A program made the translations under genes and the position numbers. A stretch of 64,000 bases of DNA from NCBI RefSeq assembly GCF_010093065.1, contig NZ_CP048113.1:2294001-2358000 (forward strand), in the 5' to 3' direction. Source of the stretch: Chitinophaga agri (lineage in GTDB: Bacteria; Bacteroidota; Bacteroidia; Chitinophagales; Chitinophagaceae). The stretch's first letter is position 1. Each line of letters begins with the position of its first letter. Positions 61,912 to 64,000 of this stretch are shown here, in pieces. The notes below the pieces were generated by a model that was given only the letters and a program-made list of their open reading frames with translations, searched no databases and was not told the origin of the DNA.

Positions 61912-62940
61912 TTATGCAGGTAACGGCTTTTCTGCCAGCTGATACCAGCTGGTTATTTTTCTTTGCATGAGTTGTTCTACCAGTACGACGGCCTGCTCAA
62001 AACGCTCTTCCCAGTCAGAACCGGTCACTTCTTCACAGGTAATGCCATATCTGTCCAGTACCCTGCGATGTGAGGCATCGAGCCTGTTACGGTCCCCTTC
62101 TCCCAGCCTGGTACCATCCTGCACGTAAGGTGCATCTGCATTCAGGTAGATATACAGATCGGCCCTGTTGCTTTCGAAGATATCCCTGTCTACAGACAGG
62201 GCTGTGTTGTAGGCAAACTCTGCATAGGAAAGCGTGATATGGATATTGGTGTCAACGATCACCAGTGGACTGTTAGCCGTTGCTGCGATGTCAATACGTC
62301 TGGCATGCTCGGTAGCGATATTATACAGATCGTTGATACTAAAATCATTTGAATCTGCGACAAGATCTCTGCCGGCTTCCATGACAGCCGTACCGTTGAA
62401 ATGCGTGGCCAGTCTGCCGGTTAACGTTGTTTTCCCTGTTGATTCGGTACCGAGGAGCACCACTTTGGTTACCAGGGAGGATTTCACTGTATCCGGCAGG
62501 TATTGCCATGTTCCGGGCAGGTTGTTCCTGATCCTTGATGCAGATACCGGGTATTTGCGTTTATCCATATCAAAAGGGATATGGGTGATACCCATAAAGC
62601 CGGCCACCAGTTCGCCATAAGGCTCCGAAGTCACGATGAGTGAATGGTGCGGGAAGATGATCTTAAATTGAGCTGCCCATAACTCGGAAGCGAGGGCTGA
62701 TGTTTCAGATGTATTGGGTAATATCCTTTCGTCATATTGATATACCAGTACTTTCACACGGGGTTCCTCACGGAATGTATGTTCCAGCCAGACCTGACGT
62801 ACACGTGCCGGAAGCGTTTCCCGGTTACTGCAACAGATCAATACAGACAGTTCATCACAATTCGAGAGGGCAAACCTGATCATCGCTTCATGTCCCTTGT
62901 GAAAAGGCATAAATTTCCCAAAAACAAATCCTTTACGCAT
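61912..62940 (-). CDS. nadR: NadR-like NMN adenylyltransferase / ribosylnicotinamide kinase
   Basis: A 342-residue bifunctional enzyme. The N-terminal half is a nucleotidyltransferase with GKFMPFHKGHEAMI (the HxGH motif) and SASRIRNN. The C-terminal half is a P-loop kinase with GTESTGKTTL. NadR phosphorylates nicotinamide riboside and joins NMN to ATP to give NAD. The N-terminal helix-turn-helix of enteric NadR is missing, so this form is only an enzyme. It overlaps pnuC by 8 bases. A stem of about 11 bp with one bulge lies at 61872-61902 after the stop. Confidence 0.92.
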   Translation of the reverse strand: MRKGFVFGKFMPFHKGHEAMIRFALSNCDELSVLICCSNRETLPARVRQVWLEHTFREEPRVKVLVYQYDERILPNTSETSALASELWAAQFKIIFPHHSLIVTSEPYGELVAGFMGITHIPFDMDKRKYPVSASRIRNNLPGTWQYLPDTVKSSLVTKVVLLGTESTGKTTLTGRLATHFNGTAVMEAGRDLVADSNDFSINDLYNIATEHARRIDIAATANSPLVIVDTNIHITLSYAEFAYNTALSVDRDIFESNRADLYIYLNADAPYVQDGTRLGEGDRNRLDASHRRVLDRYGITCEEVTGSDWEERFEQAVVLVEQLMQRKITSWYQLAEKPLPA

Positions 62941-63562
62941 ATTTCAGTTGTTTCCTCCATTGTAGCAGGCCAAAGGTGGCCAGCCCCAAAAATATTATAT
63001 ACTCTAATGATAAAAAATAAATCTCTTTAATAAGATACAGTACGATACTCACTATATCGACCACGATCCATAATACCCAGGTTTCCACACGTTTCTTTGC
63101 CAGCAGGAAAGTAGCCAGTATACTTGCCATCATCACAAAAGAATCTGCAAAGGGATACGTAGCCGGCAAAGGAAAATACCCGGGCATCCAGCGGTGGAAC
63201 TGTTGTATAGTCACTCCCATGATAACAGTACCCGCGAATAAGACAACTGCATGGATACCGGTCATGTTACGCGTCATACGGGTTACCGGTAACGTTTCGG
63301 TTGTATGCCGCCAGTTGTACCAGCCGAAGATCGTCACAACGAGGAAAAAAACCTGAAGTAACATATCGGCATAGAGCTGTACCTGAAAGAACAGGACAAA
63401 CAGGGCGATCTCATTAAAGATACCGGTTGGCCAGGTCAGTACATTCGCCCTGGATGCATAATACACGGATATCAGTCCGAAGACCGTGCCTATCAGTTCT
63501 ATGTAGCTGACGTTGTATCCCAGTATACTAAAAGCGATGTGCTGTACATCAAAGAACGTCAT
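62933..63562 (-). CDS. pnuC: Nicotinamide riboside transporter PnuC
   Basis: A 209-residue inner-membrane protein with about 7-8 spans. It has the PnuC pattern, including YIELIGTVFGLISVYYASRANVLTWPTGIFNEI, then FGWYNWRH and WVLWIVVDIVSIVLYL. PnuC moves nicotinamide riboside into the cell, where NadR traps it. Its stop overlaps the nadR start and its start touches the stop of the TonB receptor gene. The three genes thus form one operon that links outer-membrane uptake with NAD salvage. Thiamine transport by the related PnuT is the alternative, but the adjacent nadR argues for nicotinamide riboside. Confidence 0.93.
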   Translation of the reverse strand: MTFFDVQHIAFSILGYNVSYIELIGTVFGLISVYYASRANVLTWPTGIFNEIALFVLFFQVQLYADMLLQVFFLVVTIFGWYNWRHTTETLPVTRMTRNMTGIHAVVLFAGTVIMGVTIQQFHRWMPGYFPLPATYPFADSFVMMASILATFLLAKKRVETWVLWIVVDIVSIVLYLIKEIYFLSLEYIIFLGLATFGLLQWRKQLKYA

Positions 63563-64000
63563 CAGAAACTGTATTTAAATGCAACATACACATTACGCGG
63601 CGCCTGTACAAAGTATTTACGTGTACCATCCGCTTCTACATAACCATCGTTATAGTATTTAGCGCTGGTGATATTATTGACGAACAGTGTTAGCGTGCAT
63701 CCACCAAGTATATATTGTGCTCTTGCATTCATCAGCGTGTAACTGTCGGCCATGGCTTCATTGGCAAAGTCGATATAGGCATGACGCTGATACCTTCCGG
63801 ATACAGCGAGAACTGTACGTTTGTGCTGCCACGCAACTTCCTGGTTGAAGATCAGAGCGGGTGTCAGTATCGGTGTAAAAGTTGTTGTCTGCTCTTTAAT
63901 ACGACTGTGATTGAAGGCCGAATTATTTGTAAAGGTAAATGTCTTTAGCTGATAAGCCGCATGTAATTCGACACCGGCGCGATAACTACTCTTCACTTTA
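63562..64000 (-). CDS. TonB-dependent receptor, C-terminal part (window edge)
   Basis: The visible 145 residues are the last strands of a TonB-dependent outer-membrane barrel. They include repeated beta strands ending NVYVAFKYSF, where the final aromatic residue is the usual sorting signal. YTLMNARAQYILGG and CTLTLFVNNITSAKYYNDGYV are typical of these receptors. The gene starts beyond the window. It leads the pnuC-nadR operon with only a base or two between stop and start. It probably imports nicotinamide riboside or a precursor across the outer membrane, but the plug and N-terminal domains are not seen. Confidence 0.9.
   Translation of the reverse strand, partial: KVKSSYRAGVELHAAYQLKTFTFTNNSAFNHSRIKEQTTTFTPILTPALIFNQEVAWQHKRTVLAVSGRYQRHAYIDFANEAMADSYTLMNARAQYILGGCTLTLFVNNITSAKYYNDGYVEADGTRKYFVQAPRNVYVAFKYSF

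Noticed and set aside
1..64000. CRISPR arrays, prophage genes, transposases
   Set aside because: I saw no regularly spaced repeats, no phage structural genes and no transposase motif anywhere in the window.

Overview
The window looks like chromosomal DNA from a Bacteroidota bacterium of the family Chitinophagaceae, probably Chitinophaga or a close relative. This rests on several signs: a type IX secretion C-terminal sorting domain; relaxed Bacteroidota lipoboxes; promoters of the TAnnTTTG type; TPR-containing HisKA_2 sensor kinases; a large DUF4450-type glycosidase-like protein; DUF4369/TlpA-like redoxins; and many AraC regulators next to polysaccharide-degradation genes. Nothing points to a phage, plasmid or large integrative element. 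The genus is an inference from protein style, not from a database match.

Layout. 1-7 kb: the 3' part of a TPR histidine kinase, an NTF2-like protein, a 1194-aa DUF4450 glycosidase-like protein and an SDR oxidoreductase. 7.4-8.3 kb: the most unusual stretch, with a strong promoter, a 23-codon leader peptide almost entirely of Leu(UUR) and Ser codons, an intrinsic terminator, and then tRNA-Leu(UAA), a folded spacer, tRNA-Ser(GCU) and tRNA-Ser(UGA). 8.4-20 kb: secreted or lipidated proteins (cupin, trypsin-like protease, Ig-like lipoprotein, PKD/T9SS protein, LEA2-like lipoprotein), MsrA, D-lactate dehydrogenase and a second TPR kinase. 20-23 kb: unrecognised genes and a structured non-coding stretch. 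23-34 kb: an MDR oxidoreductase, two AraC regulators, a WGR/bactofilin-like/LRR/TPR giant, an FCP1-like phosphatase and an S9 peptidase.

34-44 kb: a probable regulated module. It has a Crp/Fnr regulator, a sigma-54-type response regulator, an outer-membrane MetA/SphA-like protein, an exported VOC-SnoaL fusion, a SnoaL protein, a third TPR kinase and an exported epoxide-hydrolase-like enzyme. A shared palindrome, TTGACATTTGTCAA or a near variant, lies upstream of several of these genes.

44-52 kb: mostly single small genes, including a TylF-like methyltransferase, methionine aminopeptidase, a DUF4242 protein, a redoxin lacking its CxxC, a Rho-binding antiterminator (Rof) homologue and a GH18-like secreted protein. 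52-56.5 kb: a LytS/LytR-type two-component pair with a membrane protein, divergent from an ABC transporter operon. An 81-bp near-perfect palindrome follows. 57-62 kb: an arabinofuranosidase (GH51) plus alpha-galactosidase (GH27) operon with a convergent AraC regulator. 62-64 kb: a TonB receptor, pnuC and nadR operon that would take nicotinamide riboside from the outer membrane to NAD.
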